From positions 1-64,000 of the forward strand of contig JAWLGP010000001.1 of the NCBI GenBank assembly GCA_041685045.1: DNA of 64,000 bases, written 5' to 3'. The notes under the pieces are model-generated. The model was given only the letters and a program-made list of their open reading frames with translations. It was not told the DNA's origin and searched no databases. A program made the translations under genes and the position numbers. The DNA comes from Thiohalomonas sp041685045. GTDB lineage: Bacteria; Pseudomonadota; Gammaproteobacteria; Thiohalomonadales; Thiohalomonadaceae. Numbering within the stretch: position 1 is the stretch's first letter; every line of letters begins with the position of its first letter. This document shows, in pieces, positions 63,542 through 64,000 of this stretch.

Positions 63542-64000
63542 GCCTCTCCCCCGAAGCGTCGCTTGAGGTAGTGGGCGCCGTCGAAGGCGGTCTCGGCCAG
63601 GTAGTCCACGTTGAGCTCTTCGGCGCTGGACTGTCGCAGGGCCGCACCGCCCGCCACGACCGTGAGCCCCTGCAGGCCTTGTGCGGCGAGCGCTGCGCGC
63701 ACGCGCTGTACTTGGGGAATGACCGTGGTGATGAGGCCACTGACCAGGACGGCTTGGGCCTGCTCGCGGCGGGCAGCATCGACCAGCTTGTCCAGCGGGC
63801 AATCCCGGCCCAGGTCCACCACCCGGTAGCCCATGCCGATGAGCACCATTTTGACGATGTTCTTGCCCAGGTCGTGGATATCCCCTTCAAGGGTCGCGAT
63901 CACGAAGGTCCCCTTGCCGCGCTCGGGAGGGGGCCCTTCCGGATAAAGTTCGTTGACCACTGCCGTGACCGCCCGCCCGACCAGCATGATCTCGAGGAGG
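63538..64000 (-). CDS. Corrinoid-binding protein (partial, cut by window edge)
   Basis: The gene runs off the right edge; at least 154 residues are seen. The B12-binding signature DIHDLGKNIVKMVLIGMGYRVVDLGRDCP (DxHxxG) and a later GGAALRQ motif mark the cobalamin-binding domain of MtaC/MtbC/MttC-like proteins, in which His ligates cobalt. The upstream reading (LLEIMLVGRAVTAVVNELYPEG) is the end of the helical cap domain. It is coupled to the MtaA-like gene by ATGA. The substrate-specific methyltransferase (MtaB, MttB or similar) is probably further right. Confidence 0.9.
   Translation of the reverse strand, partial: LLEIMLVGRAVTAVVNELYPEGPPPERGKGTFVIATLEGDIHDLGKNIVKMVLIGMGYRVVDLGRDCPLDKLVDAARREQAQAVLVSGLITTVIPQVQRVRAALAAQGLQGLTVVAGGAALRQSSAEELNVDYLAETAFDGAHYLKRRFGGEA

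Noticed and set aside
1..64000. tRNA or rRNA genes
   Set aside because: No T-arm or anticodon-arm pattern or rRNA-like block was seen by eye on either strand; a covariance search would be needed for certainty.

Overview
The window looks like a chromosome segment of a high-GC gammaproteobacterium. The MsrA, RND pump and porin-like proteins are of gammaproteobacterial type. The mix of Fnr-type regulation, c-type cytochrome, rhodanese, SulP carrier, hemerythrin and corrinoid methyltransferase genes would suit a Chromatiales or Ectothiorhodospiraceae-like sulfur or C1 bacterium. That placement is inference; there is no rRNA or marker gene to prove it. No tRNA, rRNA or CRISPR array was seen.

Layout. 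1-4.1 kb: a Gabija anti-phage pair (gajA, gajB) behind a small CxxC ORF. 4.1-14.3 kb: a secreted two-repeat protein, a hemolysin III homologue, a decayed XRE regulator, vapBC, a leftward three-gene ABC export operon (ATPase, FtsX permease, HlyD adaptor), two tandem c-di-GMP-I riboswitches pointing at that operon, msrA with a SnoaL-like gene, and a half-size EamA transporter. 14.3-25.6 kb: a 144-bp tandem repeat, an RND pump, an accessory block with remnants (kinase tail, IS66 TnpA, membrane protein, duplicated RND tail), a DUF389 pair, a GIY-YIG protein and a 57-bp repeat array. 25.9-33.1 kb: a hemerythrin/DUF2249/heme-copper-like membrane protein/thiamine-binding operon with an Fnr-type box, a TauD dioxygenase, a Spy-like protein, a cytochrome c, a lipid-type methyltransferase and a KaiC-like ATPase. 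33.4-43.5 kb: a sensor-kinase island with decayed PAS and kinase genes, two integron-type cassettes with one clear attC site, and an unusual binding-protein-PAS-PAS-kinase fusion. 44.0-50.5 kb: an ABC/LolA-like/outer-membrane operon, a universal stress protein and a SulP transporter. 51.0-57.7 kb: a DksA/TraR protein with a third c-di-GMP riboswitch upstream, a locus of secreted Kunitz-domain and cysteine-rich proteins, a SHOCT protein and a rhodanese. 57.9-64.0 kb: a leftward operon of a corrinoid protein (cut by the window edge), an MtaA-like methyltransferase, a RACo-type reductive activator, a sensor kinase and a response regulator.

How it fits together. Three signals stand out. First, a compact cluster of exported Kunitz-type proteins, both with lysine at the predicted P1 position, together with small cysteine-rich proteins. 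Second, a corrinoid C1-transfer module apparently wired to its own two-component system, whose MtaA-like enzyme lacks the usual HxC cysteine. Third, recurrent duplication of gene 3' ends. Two cases (at 31.3 and 58.0 kb) share the same boundary sequence and the same palindromic repeats between the gene and the copy of its tail, suggesting an undescribed small mobile element. Many short dispersed palindromes, an attC-bearing cassette pair, an IS66 remnant and several frameshifted genes show that the accessory parts are actively rearranging.
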